From: an uncultured Aequorivita sp.
GTDB taxonomy: Bacteria > Bacteroidota > Bacteroidia > Flavobacteriales > Flavobacteriaceae
Direction of reading: 5' to 3'
Assembly: GCA_937125455.1 (NCBI GenBank)
Contig: CAKZLK010000038.1
Span: forward strand, 1-64,000
DNA: 64,000 nt
Shown here: positions 32,621 through 41,748 of the stretch, in pieces
How the letters are laid out: each line of letters opens with the position of its first letter
How positions within the stretch are numbered: the stretch's first letter is position 1
Made by a program: the position numbers and the translations under genes
The notes under the pieces: generated by a model
Seen by the model: the letters and a program-made list of their open reading frames with translations, nothing else
Databases searched by the model: none
Told to the model about the DNA's origin: nothing

Positions 32621-33559
32621 TTACTTTTTGATAGGACTGATAATTTTTACATCCTGAAAGGCAATGGCACCGCGTATTACTCCAGATATAATATCTTGAA
32701 GTGCATTTATAATTTGCATTTTTAACTCACTTTTACTGTAAACCAGACTGACTTCCCGAGCTGGGGACGGCTCTTTAAAATATTTTAAATTTTTGGTTTG
32801 CGAAGGTAAAATATCAAGCGTATGCAAATAGGGTAGAAGCGTCATTCCTAGGCCTTCGTTTGAAAGCTTAACAAGTGTTTCAAAGCTGCCGCTTTCTAAT
32901 TGAAATTTTTCGTTTATACTACTTTTTGATGCTTTGCAAAGATTTATAATTCCATCACGGAAGCAATGGCCATCCTCTAAAAGTAATATATCTTCAATAT
33001 CAAGATCGGCCACTTCCAGTTTTTCCTTTGAAAACAATCTGTGGTTCTCGGGAATGTAACCTACAAAGGGTTCATAATATAAAACTCTTTCTTTAATTTT
33101 TTCATGTTCCAGAGGTGTGGCAGCAATTGCTGCATCTAAATAACCATCGTTAATTTTTGTTATGATTTCGTCTGTATTCAACTCTTCAATTTTCAATTGC
33201 ACTTTTGGATATCGATTTGAAAAGTTCTTCAAAAACATTGGTAATAATGTAGGCATTATCGTAGGGATTATACCTAATTTAAAAGTACCCCCAATAAATC
33301 CTTTTTCTTGATCTACCACATCTTGCATCCGTTCAGATTCATTGACGATATTTCTGGCTTGTTCCACAATTTTTTTTCCAACGCCGGTAAGTTCAATTGG
33401 TTTTTTAGTTCTGTCAAAAATCTGAATTTCCAGTTCGTCTTCCAGTTTCTGTATCTGCATACTTAGCGTGGGCTGAGTAACGAAAGTCTTTTCGGCAGCC
33501 TTAGTGAAATTTTGGTGCTCTGCTACAGCCAAAACGTATTTAAGTTGGGTGATTGTCAT
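32621..33559 (-). CDS. oxyR: hydrogen-peroxide-responsive LysR-family regulator OxyR
   Basis: A 312-residue LysR-type regulator. The N-terminal winged HTH is residues 1-60 (MTITQLKYVLAVAEHQNFTK, QPTLSMQIQKLE). The effector domain contains LLLEDGHCFRDGIINLCKA with Cys199 and Cys208, exactly the positions that form the redox-sensing disulfide in E. coli OxyR. This strongly supports a peroxide sensor that activates catalase or peroxidase genes. It is transcribed alone; a perfect -7 box lies 18 bp upstream (33577-33584, minus). Confidence 0.93.
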   Translation of the reverse strand: MTITQLKYVLAVAEHQNFTKAAEKTFVTQPTLSMQIQKLEDELEIQIFDRTKKPIELTGVGKKIVEQARNIVNESERMQDVVDQEKGFIGGTFKLGIIPTIMPTLLPMFLKNFSNRYPKVQLKIEELNTDEIITKINDGYLDAAIAATPLEHEKIKERVLYYEPFVGYIPENHRLFSKEKLEVADLDIEDILLLEDGHCFRDGIINLCKASKSSINEKFQLESGSFETLVKLSNEGLGMTLLPYLHTLDILPSQTKNLKYFKEPSPAREVSLVYSKSELKMQIINALQDIISGVIRGAIAFQDVKIISPIKK

Positions 33560-33576
33560 TGCTTAAAGTATTTATG

Positions 33577-33584
33577 CAAAGATA
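33577..33584 (-). promoter_or_regulatory. candidate -7 box (TATCTTTG) of oxyR
   Basis: A perfect TAnnTTTG on the minus strand, 18 bp before the oxyR ATG, giving a very short leader. The AT-rich region with A and T tracts just upstream (33590-33605) may hold the -33 element, but no TTTG stands at the usual spacing. Confidence 0.45.
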
Positions 33585-33640
33585 GTTTTTATATCAAAAA
33601 AAACTATTGAAATATTCAGATATAAAGATTTTACTTATGC

Positions 33641-33672
33641 AAATAGCCCGATGGCTTAGATCGGGCTATAAC
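33641..33672 (-). terminator. terminator after the DUF2141 gene
   Basis: On the minus strand TAGCCCGAT (33668-33660) and ATCGGGCTA (33652-33644) form a 9-bp stem around CTAAGCC, followed by TTTGC. It is located 24 bp after the DUF2141 stop. Confidence 0.65.
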
Positions 33673-33691
33673 AATTTTATTTTGAATTTTT

Positions 33692-34120
33692 TTACATTCT
33701 AATTTCCATCTCTATGGGTTGATCGGCAACTTCAAATTTTGCATCGCTCCATTGTGGTGGGCCAAAACTCATTGCGTTATTGGAAACTCCGTAGGGCTCC
33801 AAAGGCATTCCGTTCATATCAAAATCCATTTGTTTGTTGCTGTTCTTGTCGTGAAAAAGGATAATTGCGTACTCTCCTGGAGCCACATTGGTAAAAATCA
33901 CAGTAGCTTTTCCGTCTTTTATAATGCCTTCAGCACTTTGTAATCCTTTTTGCATAAAATGGGCTTCATCATCCAGGGCGACTAGTACGCTTCCTTCGTT
34001 ACTAGTTACAGGTACGGTTATCTGTATGGTTGTTCCTTCCGGCACTGAAGCAGTGTCGTTTTGCGCGTTCAAAAAGTGAGTGAAAAATGTTAGACCGATT
34101 AAAGCGATGATTGTTTTCAT
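33692..34120 (-). CDS. exported DUF2141 domain-containing protein
   Basis: A 142-residue protein with a signal peptide (about 1-18, ending FLNAQ). The mature part shows the DUF2141 pattern: ITVPVTSNEGSVLVALDDEA, then VIFTNVAPGEYAIILFHDKN and DFDMNGMPLEPYGVSNN. The family is periplasmic or secreted and uncharacterised. It stands alone between oxyR and the DUF58/MoxR cluster, with its own terminator. Confidence 0.85.
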   Translation of the reverse strand: MKTIIALIGLTFFTHFLNAQNDTASVPEGTTIQITVPVTSNEGSVLVALDDEAHFMQKGLQSAEGIIKDGKATVIFTNVAPGEYAIILFHDKNSNKQMDFDMNGMPLEPYGVSNNAMSFGPPQWSDAKFEVADQPIEMEIRM

Positions 34121-34222
34121 AATGATAAGTTTAGTGGTTTTAAATTATAAATCAAATGTCCAGAAACTTTTCATTTGAAAGAAAAAGCAATTACCCAACT
34201 GTCGAAATTTTATGTTGAAGTG

Positions 34223-35554
34223 TTATAAAAGTCCTCTCGCTTTTATCTCAAGATACTTATTTATAATGTTAACAGTAAGGTTTTCGGGTGCTGTTAAAAT
34301 GGTCTGTATACCACGCTGCTGAAGTTCGCGAACCATCAGTTTTTTGTCAAATTCAAATTGCTGCGCTATAGTTTGGTCTACAATCTCAGAAAGATTTTTC
34401 GCTTCAGAATTGGATAAGGTTTTCAATTCGGTATTTTCAAAAAAGATAACGACCAAAACATGTTTCTTAGCAATTGACTGCAAATAGGGCAATTGCCGAT
34501 GCAGTGCAGAAATGTGTTCAAAATTTGTATAAAGCATCAAAAGGCTTCGATGTGTTATTTTTCTTTTTACCAAAGTTTGCAATACGCCATAATCTGCATC
34601 CAAGAACTTGGTGTCAATATTGTAGAGTGCTTCCAAAATATTGTTCAAATAAGTTTTTTTGGCCTGAGCGGAAAGAAAATTTCCAGGTTTGTTTGAAAAG
34701 TCTACTAAACCAACCTTATCATTTTTTTTAAGTGCAATGTTTGAAAAAGCCAGTGCACTGTTTAAAGCATAATCCAGCAATTTCAATCCGTTAAAAGGCA
34801 TTTTCATTACGCGGCTCGTATCAATAATTGAATAAACCGGCTGCATCTTTTCATCTTGATATTGGTTTACCATGAGTTGGGCGTGCTTTCCGGTGGCTTT
34901 CCAGTTTACTGTTCGTACATCGTCACCAGCAACATATTCCTTTATTTGTTCAAACTCCATGGTATGGCCAATGCGCCTTATTTTTTTTAAACCAATATGG
35001 GATAGCCTATTATCGATAGCTAAAAAATCATATTTTTTCATTTGAATAAAGGAAGGATAAACCTTTACCAGCTGTTCTTTATTAAAAGTATACCTTCTAC
35101 GCACCAACCCAATTGTTGCGGAAGCGTAACAATTTAAATTTCCAAAAATATACTCGCCACGTTCTACAGGCCGCACTTCATATTGAAATGTGCTTTTATT
35201 TTTCCCAGCAATTGAAATGCTTCTGAAAAAATCTCTTTTCTGAAACTGTACAGGCAACTCGTCAATAATACCAACATCAATTTTGAAAGGATAGTTATTT
35301 ATAAGAAGCACAGACACTGGATTGTTATCGCTATTAGAGAATTTTTCGGGCAAAATACGCTCACCATCTAATCCATTTTTACTGAAAACCATTGTAATTT
35401 CTACCAAAATGAAAACAGCAAACACTAAAACCAAAATCCAAACAATTCCAAAAAGCCATTCCCACCAATACGAAAAAAGAAACAGTACGGACAGCGTTGC
35501 CATCACGTAAAAAAACCGTGGTGTTAAATAAAGGGATTTTAGAAATTTAATCAC
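34223..35554 (-). CDS. DUF58 domain-containing protein
   Basis: A 443-residue protein. Two hydrophobic helices lie at about 10-60. Residues 190-290 hold the DUF58 signature (MEFEQIKEYVAGDDVRTVNW, KATGKHAQLMVNQY), which is related to von Willebrand A folds, and IIDTSRVMK is a MIDAS-like start. DUF58 proteins work with MoxR ATPases. The gene begins directly at the stop of the MoxR gene (no gap), and is the last gene of the minus-strand cluster with SpoIIM, DUF4129 and DUF4350. Confidence 0.9.
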   Translation of the reverse strand: MIKFLKSLYLTPRFFYVMATLSVLFLFSYWWEWLFGIVWILVLVFAVFILVEITMVFSKNGLDGERILPEKFSNSDNNPVSVLLINNYPFKIDVGIIDELPVQFQKRDFFRSISIAGKNKSTFQYEVRPVERGEYIFGNLNCYASATIGLVRRRYTFNKEQLVKVYPSFIQMKKYDFLAIDNRLSHIGLKKIRRIGHTMEFEQIKEYVAGDDVRTVNWKATGKHAQLMVNQYQDEKMQPVYSIIDTSRVMKMPFNGLKLLDYALNSALAFSNIALKKNDKVGLVDFSNKPGNFLSAQAKKTYLNNILEALYNIDTKFLDADYGVLQTLVKRKITHRSLLMLYTNFEHISALHRQLPYLQSIAKKHVLVVIFFENTELKTLSNSEAKNLSEIVDQTIAQQFEFDKKLMVRELQQRGIQTILTAPENLTVNIINKYLEIKARGLL

Positions 35555-36553
35555 TTATCTAGGAATTTCTATAGATTGGCTTATTATGTCAATAATAGTT
35601 TCAGGTGTCATTCCTTCCATTTCGCGTTCTGGCGAAAGAATGATTCTGTGTCTTAAAACAGGAGCCAATGTTTTCTTCACGTCATCGGGAATTACAAAAT
35701 CACGTCCATTGATTGCTGCATAAGCTTTTGAAGCATTCATTATGGCGAGCGATGCACGTGGCGAACCTCCTAAAAATAGATGTGGGTGGTTTCGGGTTTT
35801 GTCTACTAGCTGTGCGATGTATGTAAAAATCTTATCTTCAATCAATACCTCTTGCACTTGAGCACGGAAGGTTTTTAGTGCCTCGGGAGTTAGTACGCCT
35901 TCAATCTCGTTCTCAGGAACTACCTGTTTGCGGTCGTGATGAGTTTTTAAGATGGTTATTTCTTGCTCTAAACTGGGATAACCTACTTTTATTTTGAAAA
36001 GAAAACGATCCAATTGTGCTTCTGGAAGCGCATAAGTTCCTTCCTGCTCCACAGGATTTTGAGTGGCAAGAACAATAAAAGGATATTCCATAACGTGGCA
36101 TTTTCCATCCATGGTTATTTGTCTTTCTTCCATCACTTCAAACAGTGCAGCCTGTGTTTTTGCAGGCGCACGGTTTATCTCATCAATCAGGATTACATTT
36201 GAAAAAATTGGTCCTTTTTTGAATTCGAATTCTGAAATTTTCATATTTAGGATCGAAGTTCCCAAAACATCGCTAGGCATTAAATCTGGCGTAAACTGGA
36301 TACGACTGAAATCTGTTTTCAATGTTTTTGCAAAAAGCTTTGCGGTAATGGTTTTTGCAATTCCCGGGACCCCTTCTATTAGAACGTGCCCGTTTGCCAA
36401 AAGGCTTACAATAAGCAGCTCAATAAAATCTTCCTGTCCAATTATTATTTTTGAAAGTTGCTTTTTTATATTGTCCACTGCCGTTTTTAGCTCATCCAAT
36501 GGAATGCGATTGTTAAAGTGTAACTCGTCGTTGTTTTCTTCAGGGTTTTCCAT
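35555..36553 (-). CDS. MoxR family AAA+ ATPase
   Basis: A 332-residue AAA+ ATPase. Walker A is GVPGIAKTI (about residues 60-68), Walker B is VILIDEINRAPAKTQ, sensor 1 is ATQNPVEQEGTY, and arginine-containing segments SPRASLAIMNASKAY and APVLRHRI follow. MoxR proteins are chaperone-like and mature cofactor or envelope complexes together with DUF58/VWA proteins. Its start overlaps the end of the DUF4350 gene by 14 bp. Confidence 0.94.
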   Translation of the reverse strand: MENPEENNDELHFNNRIPLDELKTAVDNIKKQLSKIIIGQEDFIELLIVSLLANGHVLIEGVPGIAKTITAKLFAKTLKTDFSRIQFTPDLMPSDVLGTSILNMKISEFEFKKGPIFSNVILIDEINRAPAKTQAALFEVMEERQITMDGKCHVMEYPFIVLATQNPVEQEGTYALPEAQLDRFLFKIKVGYPSLEQEITILKTHHDRKQVVPENEIEGVLTPEALKTFRAQVQEVLIEDKIFTYIAQLVDKTRNHPHLFLGGSPRASLAIMNASKAYAAINGRDFVIPDDVKKTLAPVLRHRIILSPEREMEGMTPETIIDIISQSIEIPR

Positions 36554-37787
36554 CTATTTTCTTTTTAAATTCTTTAATTTCTTGGTATAATTTTAGCAAC
36601 TCTTCTTGGGTGGTGTTGCCTTGGCTGCTCACTTTTTCAATAAAAGTAAACAGTTTTAGTGTGTCTTCTTGGGTGTTTCCACTGCGTTCTGCTACAGTTT
36701 TATAAAATCGTTCATTAACTTTTTCCGTAGGAACTCTTAAACGGGTTCGGATGAATTCCATAAAAAGCGCAATTTGTTTTTGGGCTATTAAATGGTTTTC
36801 TCCTTTGTCAAGATACATTCCTGCAATCGTCCGTGTGTACTCATACGTTTTATTTGTAAGTGGCTGAATGATCGGGATGCTCCGTTGCTTTCTTCGTCCT
36901 TCAAAAATTACAAATAGTAAAACCCCAATCAAAACAAAATAATAGGCCCATTTAAAATATTTATTGTTTAGGAGCACGCGCAAAGGTGAAATATCTATGT
37001 GTTTTCCAGACTTGTAATAATTGTCCCAATATATGGTGTTTCCGTCGTTAATATAGGATAAAACCTGTGCGGTAAGTTGGGCGTTTTCTTCGGAAAGAAG
37101 AAAGAAATTTGAAAAAATCTCGGGTTGCATATGCAGGAAAAACTGTCCTTTTCCCATCGGGATTTTGATAAAATTAATTCGTGGTTCTTTTATTTGGAGC
37201 GTATCAATGTATGCTCCCGAAACACCCAGGACAGTCTGGGAAACAGTATCTATTTTTGAAAAATAACGAACGGGTAAATCTTTTTTAATATGAAAGGGTT
37301 TCTGTGAATCAAATTTTGCGTTAACCAACTTAAGCAATGGTTCGGTGCCTATTTTTTCAACATTTACTTCGGTAGTGGTCTCAAGTTTTAAAGTGTCAAG
37401 GAGTTTATCATTAAAATAATTAGCTGAAATGAAAACAGTATTTCCTTTTTCGGCCCAATTTATAAGTGAATCGAGTTCTGTTTTGTCAAAATCCAATGAA
37501 TTGTTTACAAAAAAATAAGTTCCATTTAAAGTACTGTCCTGCAAAACTTCAAAGGGAGGCGTATTTTTTTCAGTAAGCTTATCGTTAAAAGATTTTTTCA
37601 GCAAATCGAAAAGCACATATGTTCCTAACGGAATTTTGTCTTCTTTGCTATAGCTTGGAAACCAATTTACAGGCTGTGGTTTTGTTGCTTCCATATATAC
37701 CAATGCCGCTAGCACGAGCAGAAAAGCAATGAGGAATACTTTTTGGAGCTTAGTCAATGGTTTTTGGTATTTGGTTTTCCAAAGCAT
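36540..37787 (-). CDS. DUF4350 domain-containing membrane protein
   Basis: A 415-residue protein. An N-terminal membrane helix at about 14-32 (VFLIAFLLVLAALVYMEA) is followed by a soluble region with the pattern YSKEDKIPLGTYVLFDLLKK and a glutamine-amidotransferase-like DUF4350 core (FFVNNSLDFDKTELDSLINW). A second helix lies at about 278-295, with a cytoplasmic C-terminal region. The ATG at 37787 is preferred because it puts a short charged leader before the helix; a start at 37841 would overlap the DUF4129 gene by 92 bp rather than 38 bp. Part of the MoxR cluster. Confidence 0.85.
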   Translation of the reverse strand: MLWKTKYQKPLTKLQKVFLIAFLLVLAALVYMEATKPQPVNWFPSYSKEDKIPLGTYVLFDLLKKSFNDKLTEKNTPPFEVLQDSTLNGTYFFVNNSLDFDKTELDSLINWAEKGNTVFISANYFNDKLLDTLKLETTTEVNVEKIGTEPLLKLVNAKFDSQKPFHIKKDLPVRYFSKIDTVSQTVLGVSGAYIDTLQIKEPRINFIKIPMGKGQFFLHMQPEIFSNFFLLSEENAQLTAQVLSYINDGNTIYWDNYYKSGKHIDISPLRVLLNNKYFKWAYYFVLIGVLLFVIFEGRRKQRSIPIIQPLTNKTYEYTRTIAGMYLDKGENHLIAQKQIALFMEFIRTRLRVPTEKVNERFYKTVAERSGNTQEDTLKLFTFIEKVSSQGNTTQEELLKLYQEIKEFKKKIDGKP

Positions 37788-38520
37788 TAAAAGTATGCTC
37801 GGCTTTTTTATAATCGGTTTCGGTAACGGCAAAACTTCCATACCAAATATAATCGTATAGCGTAGTGACTTTCCGGAAGCCAGAATTTAATTTTTCGGAG
37901 TTTATTTCAGAAAAATATTCGCTGTTTGTTTTATCAAATTCATAATTAATTATTTCTGCATCTGTAAGTTTTTTCAGAATCAATAAATAATAATAGCGCA
38001 CCGCAAGTCTGTAATCTTTGTTTGCTAATGCCTTTTCAATTAATTTTCGAATGTTTTTACTTTTTATAATCTCTTCTTCTTCGGAAAAGAAAACCCCGGG
38101 TTTTTCTTTCGATTTAAAGAATGTAGCTCCTGGATTCAGCTTGTAAAAAAGCCAAACAACAAAAACAATAATTGCCAAAAGAATTAGATAGGGAAGCACG
38201 TGTACCAAAAATGAAATAAAACCACCAGCTTCAAAATCGCCAACCAACCAATGCCAAAACTTTAGCCAGAGTTCCCAAAGCCAATTTTGAAATTGTGACC
38301 ACCAATTTTCCTCAACGGTTTTTTCGGTATAATTAAAGGCGTTGTCTTTTTTATATTCGTCAATGATTTCTTTACTGAAAACAGGTGGGTTTAAGTTTTC
38401 AGACGTATCATATATAATCTCCTTTTCTTCTTGCTTGGCAATAGAATCCTGCGCTAACAGTTTGGATTGACCAATGCTGGCAATGAACAAAAAGAAAAAA
38501 AGCAACCCCCATTTCTGCAT
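37750..38520 (-). CDS. DUF4129 domain-containing membrane protein
   Basis: A 256-residue protein with a signal peptide (about 1-23, ending LLAQ), one membrane helix at about 110-133 (LPYLILLAIIVFVVWLFYKL) and a cytoplasmic C-terminal DUF4129 domain (residues 150-250: ALANKDYRLAVRYYYLLILK, VTTLYDYIWYG). DUF4129 is regularly encoded with MoxR and DUF58 genes, and is related to transglutaminase-associated domains. It starts 1 bp after the preceding membrane-protein gene's stop. Confidence 0.87.
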   Translation of the reverse strand: MQKWGLLFFFLFIASIGQSKLLAQDSIAKQEEKEIIYDTSENLNPPVFSKEIIDEYKKDNAFNYTEKTVEENWWSQFQNWLWELWLKFWHWLVGDFEAGGFISFLVHVLPYLILLAIIVFVVWLFYKLNPGATFFKSKEKPGVFFSEEEEIIKSKNIRKLIEKALANKDYRLAVRYYYLLILKKLTDAEIINYEFDKTNSEYFSEINSEKLNSGFRKVTTLYDYIWYGSFAVTETDYKKAEHTFNALENQIPKTID

Positions 38521-38521
38521 A

Positions 38522-39391
38522 CTAATCTTGTTGTTTCCCGATAGATTCTATGGTTTCCATTGTGCCTGTAAAGTGTTTTTTTTCATTTAAGTTAAAGTAC
38601 ACAAAAGCAGAACAGATAACGATAATAGAATAGAGCAGATATTGAAAAACCATACCGATTGTAGTCAGAGTAATGTAAACCCAGTCAAACATTGATGTTG
38701 GATCTGCTGATATTTCTTGACTTCCCGTAAGTGTTTTGATGAAAAAATAAATGTATTGTGGTACCTGAAATACGATCATTATAATGTAATACAGTATAAA
38801 AACTACTAAAAATGTAGCAAAGGTAATCCACCATTCATTTTTAATAATATTGAAACAATGACTGATTGTGTCTGACACTTCTTTTCCTTCAAAAACCACT
38901 ACGGCATAGGCAACTGATAGAACTACGCCCAGATAAATCCCAGGAATAACACAGAACATGGTTCCAACCCCTACGATAATACCTACTAAAAAGCTTGTAC
39001 CAATCAGTTTCCAAAAATCATTTTTAACGCCTTCAGAAACTTCATCTTTTAGTGCAACACCATTGTTTTTCACATAGGACTTTATATAATGAAGTACTAC
39101 GCCGTTTAGCAATGCATAATAAACTACTCCAGCTAACATTAAAACTAAAAAAGATAAAATCATAGTAGCTGAAAACTGAGATAGTGAACCAACACTTTCT
39201 AGCATTCCAAAACCACCCACGATAGATTGCATATAGAAAACATAGGCTCCAAGCATAATTAAAAGTGCAGGTCCAGCAATTTTAAATATCATTCCAAAAA
39301 GAGATTTCCAGTTTAACCGGATAAATTTGAAGATATCGGTCAAAATACTTCCGAGTTCGCGCTGTTTTTTAAAATTTATTGTTTCGTTCAT
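38522..39391 (-). CDS. polytopic membrane protein in the MoxR cluster
   Basis: A 289-residue protein with about six hydrophobic helices (about 35-55, 72-95, 125-145, 150-170, 190-212, 240-265). It has a short charged N-terminus (ETINFKKQRELGSILTDIFK). The pattern resembles the glycerophosphoryl-diester-phosphodiesterase-membrane/DUF4013-type membrane domain that sits beside SpoIIM genes in Bacteroidetes; I cannot assign the exact family by eye. It lies between the SpoIIM gene (18 bp away) and DUF4129, suggesting co-transcription. Confidence 0.7.
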   Translation of the reverse strand: MNETINFKKQRELGSILTDIFKFIRLNWKSLFGMIFKIAGPALLIMLGAYVFYMQSIVGGFGMLESVGSLSQFSATMILSFLVLMLAGVVYYALLNGVVLHYIKSYVKNNGVALKDEVSEGVKNDFWKLIGTSFLVGIIVGVGTMFCVIPGIYLGVVLSVAYAVVVFEGKEVSDTISHCFNIIKNEWWITFATFLVVFILYYIIMIVFQVPQYIYFFIKTLTGSQEISADPTSMFDWVYITLTTIGMVFQYLLYSIIVICSAFVYFNLNEKKHFTGTMETIESIGKQQD

Positions 39392-39409
39392 GATTGTTAG
39401 GTTCTATTT

Positions 39410-40378
39410 TTAGTATTCTATATTAAATGCCTTCTTTTTTAACTTCAAAGGATATAAAACATAATAATATATAATTAGAAAGAGGGAACTTCCTATAATA
39501 AGTAGTGCTAGCCAATCTGGCATTTCAGTATGGCGAGTTACAAAACCTTCAAGGAATCCTGCAATGATGAAAAATGGGATGGTGCTTAACATAATTTTTA
39601 ACCCATCTTTTGCGCCACGCATAAAAGATTGCAGTCTTGAATAAGTTCCGGGAAACAAGATACTGTTGCCAAGAACAAGACCTGCACAAGCAGCTATTAT
39701 AATTACTGAAATTTCAATGGTTCCGTGAATCCAAATGGTTCTGGTAGATTCCCAAAGTAATCCTTTTTCGTAAAAAAAATACTGAAAAGAACCAAGCATT
39801 ATAGCGTTTCGCATAATGATAAATATAGTTCCAAGGCTTAAAAAAAGTCCGTAGACAAACGCATAAAGCGCTACGGTTATATTGTTTATCGTTATGCCCA
39901 AAAACATATTTAGCGCTCCCATTTCTTTATAAACAGCCATTGGATCGCCTTTTTCAATGTTTGCCATAGTCATATTTACATAACCATCGCCCAAAATGAG
40001 CCTAACAAAATTGCCATCTGTTGCAGCTGAATATGCACCAACTATCGAAAAAAGAGCAAATACAACAAACGCAATGAGCAACTGTTTATGGTATTGTGAA
40101 AAGAATCTAGGAAACTCCTTTGTGTAAAAAGTGATAAATCTTGTTCGTGATTCGCGTTTGGTTTTATAAATTTTTTGATGCGCCAAAACGGAAAGCCCAT
40201 TTAAATAGCTTAGCGTATTGCTGTTAGGATAGAAAGTGCGGGCGTAGCTTAAATGATCGGTTACTTCAATATAAAGTGCGCTCAGTTCATCAGGATTCAT
40301 TTGAACATTATTCCGAAGAACATTTTCAAATTTTAACCATTTATCTTTATTTTGCTTCGCAAAAGCGGCTTCGCGCAT
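39410..40378 (-). CDS. stage II sporulation protein M (SpoIIM)-like membrane protein
   Basis: A 322-residue protein with a soluble N-terminal region of about 100 residues (AFAKQNKDKWLKFENVLRNN) and at least five helices after residue 100. The SpoIIM-family signature is seen as FITFYTKEFPRFFSQYHKQL, then INNITVALYAFVYGLFLSLG and WIHGTIEISVIIIAACAGLV (the conserved HGxxE motif). In non-sporulating bacteria these occur with RDD and MoxR genes and are thought to have roles in the envelope. First gene of the minus-strand cluster; divergent by 35 bp from RDD. Confidence 0.9.
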   Translation of the reverse strand: MREAAFAKQNKDKWLKFENVLRNNVQMNPDELSALYIEVTDHLSYARTFYPNSNTLSYLNGLSVLAHQKIYKTKRESRTRFITFYTKEFPRFFSQYHKQLLIAFVVFALFSIVGAYSAATDGNFVRLILGDGYVNMTMANIEKGDPMAVYKEMGALNMFLGITINNITVALYAFVYGLFLSLGTIFIIMRNAIMLGSFQYFFYEKGLLWESTRTIWIHGTIEISVIIIAACAGLVLGNSILFPGTYSRLQSFMRGAKDGLKIMLSTIPFFIIAGFLEGFVTRHTEMPDWLALLIIGSSLFLIIYYYVLYPLKLKKKAFNIEY

Positions 40379-40413
40379 ATTGTGCAGTACTTTTGCTCAA
40401 AGAAACAGATTTA

Positions 40414-41130
40414 ATGGATAATTTTCAAATAGAAACCGCCCAAAATGTAAACATTTTACAAAATGTAGCAGGAGTGGGAGAGCGTATTGTTGCCTATCTG
40501 CTTGACGGTCTAATCATGGGGTTTTACATTTTTTTAGTAATTATGCTATTTGCAAATGTAAATTTATCTGATGATTATTATATGATTGTGGGTTTGACGA
40601 TTGGTCTTCCTCTTTTTTTATATCATCTTTTATGGGAAACACTTTGGAACGGAAGAAGTCCTGGCAAAGCTTTAATGAAACTAAGGGTTGTTAAAACAGA
40701 TGGTTCTAAACCCGCGTTTTCAAATTATTTATTGCGGTGGTTGTTGCGAATTATTGATATTACAGCAACTAGCGGTGGTTTAGCGCTAGTTACCATTTTA
40801 TTTAACGGAAAAGGCCAACGAATTGGAGATATTGCTGCTTCAACTACTGTGATAACTGAAAAGCAGACAGTTAATTTCTCGCAGACTATTTTAATGGATA
40901 TTCCCGAAAATTATGAACCCAGTTATCCGCAGGTTACTGTTTTTAGCGATTCAGAAATACAGACTATAAAGAATGTTTTTACAGAAGCGCGCTATAACGG
41001 GAATCACAATGTAATTTTGAAACTTGCAAACCGTATTTCGTCTGTTATGGAAGTAAAACTGGAAGAAACCCCTATTATGTTTATCGACAAAGTGATAAAG
41101 GATTATAACTACTATACACAAAACATGTGA
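40414..41130 (+). CDS. RDD family membrane protein
   Basis: A 238-residue protein. The RDD motif appears in modified form as GERIVAYLLDGLIMGFYIFL (Arg23...Asp), with three helices to about residue 150 and NGRSPGKALMKLRVVKTDG plus GQRIGDIAASTTVI, both conserved in RDD proteins. The cytoplasmic C-terminus is about 90 residues. The ATG at 40414 is chosen; upstream sequence is antisense to the SpoIIM gene. Its stop overlaps the GTG of the TRIC channel gene by 4 bp. RDD and SpoIIM are divergently encoded in this type of cluster. Confidence 0.9.
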   Translation: MDNFQIETAQNVNILQNVAGVGERIVAYLLDGLIMGFYIFLVIMLFANVNLSDDYYMIVGLTIGLPLFLYHLLWETLWNGRSPGKALMKLRVVKTDGSKPAFSNYLLRWLLRIIDITATSGGLALVTILFNGKGQRIGDIAASTTVITEKQTVNFSQTILMDIPENYEPSYPQVTVFSDSEIQTIKNVFTEARYNGNHNVILKLANRISSVMEVKLEETPIMFIDKVIKDYNYYTQNM

Positions 41131-41747
41131 AACTGATACTTTTAATTGACATATTTGGAACCGTTGCATTTGCCATTTCGGGAGTACTTACGGCGCTCAA
41201 CAAACGATTGGATCCTTTTGGAATTTTGATAATTGCTTTTGTTGCGGCCGTGGGTGGCGGAACTTTAAGAGATATTCTAATTGATGCTCCTGTATCTTGG
41301 ATGCGCAACCTCACTTTTATATACGTTATTTTTGGTTCAACCATTTTTGCAGTCATTTTTAGAAAGCGACTTGGTTATATTCGTCGATCACTATTTTTGT
41401 TTGATACTATTGGAATTGCGCTTTATACTATTGTTGGTGTAGAGAAAGGGATTGCGGCTGGTTTTCACCCTACCATTTGCATTGCTTTAGGAACAATTAC
41501 GGCCTGTTTTGGCGGTGTGCTTCGCGATATTCTTTGTAATGAAATCCCTATTATTTTCAGAAAGGAAATTTATGCCACAGCCTGCATTTTGGGTGCTTCA
41601 ACATATTTCTTATTGCACTTTTCCCGAATTCCTGAAGATTTTATAGTGATTATTTCGGGTTCTGTTGTTATTATTATTAGGTTGATGGCAGTTTATTTTA
41701 AATTGTCTCTGCCAAGTATTTATACAAATGAGGAAATGGAGAATTAA
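41127..41747 (+). CDS. trimeric intracellular cation (TRIC) channel family protein
   Basis: A 206-residue membrane protein with seven predicted helices in two repeats, each carrying a glycine-rich motif: FGTVAFAISGVLTALNKRLD with AAVGGGTLRDILIDAP, and FDTIGIALYTIVGVEKG with ACFGGVLRDILCNEIP. These GGG/GG-xLRD motifs are diagnostic of the UPF0126/TRIC family, which conducts potassium. The start is GTG at 41127, overlapping the RDD stop (GTGA), so translation is coupled. Confidence 0.93.
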   Translation: MKLILLIDIFGTVAFAISGVLTALNKRLDPFGILIIAFVAAVGGGTLRDILIDAPVSWMRNLTFIYVIFGSTIFAVIFRKRLGYIRRSLFLFDTIGIALYTIVGVEKGIAAGFHPTICIALGTITACFGGVLRDILCNEIPIIFRKEIYATACILGASTYFLLHFSRIPEDFIVIISGSVVIIIRLMAVYFKLSLPSIYTNEEMEN

Positions 41748-41748
41748 C

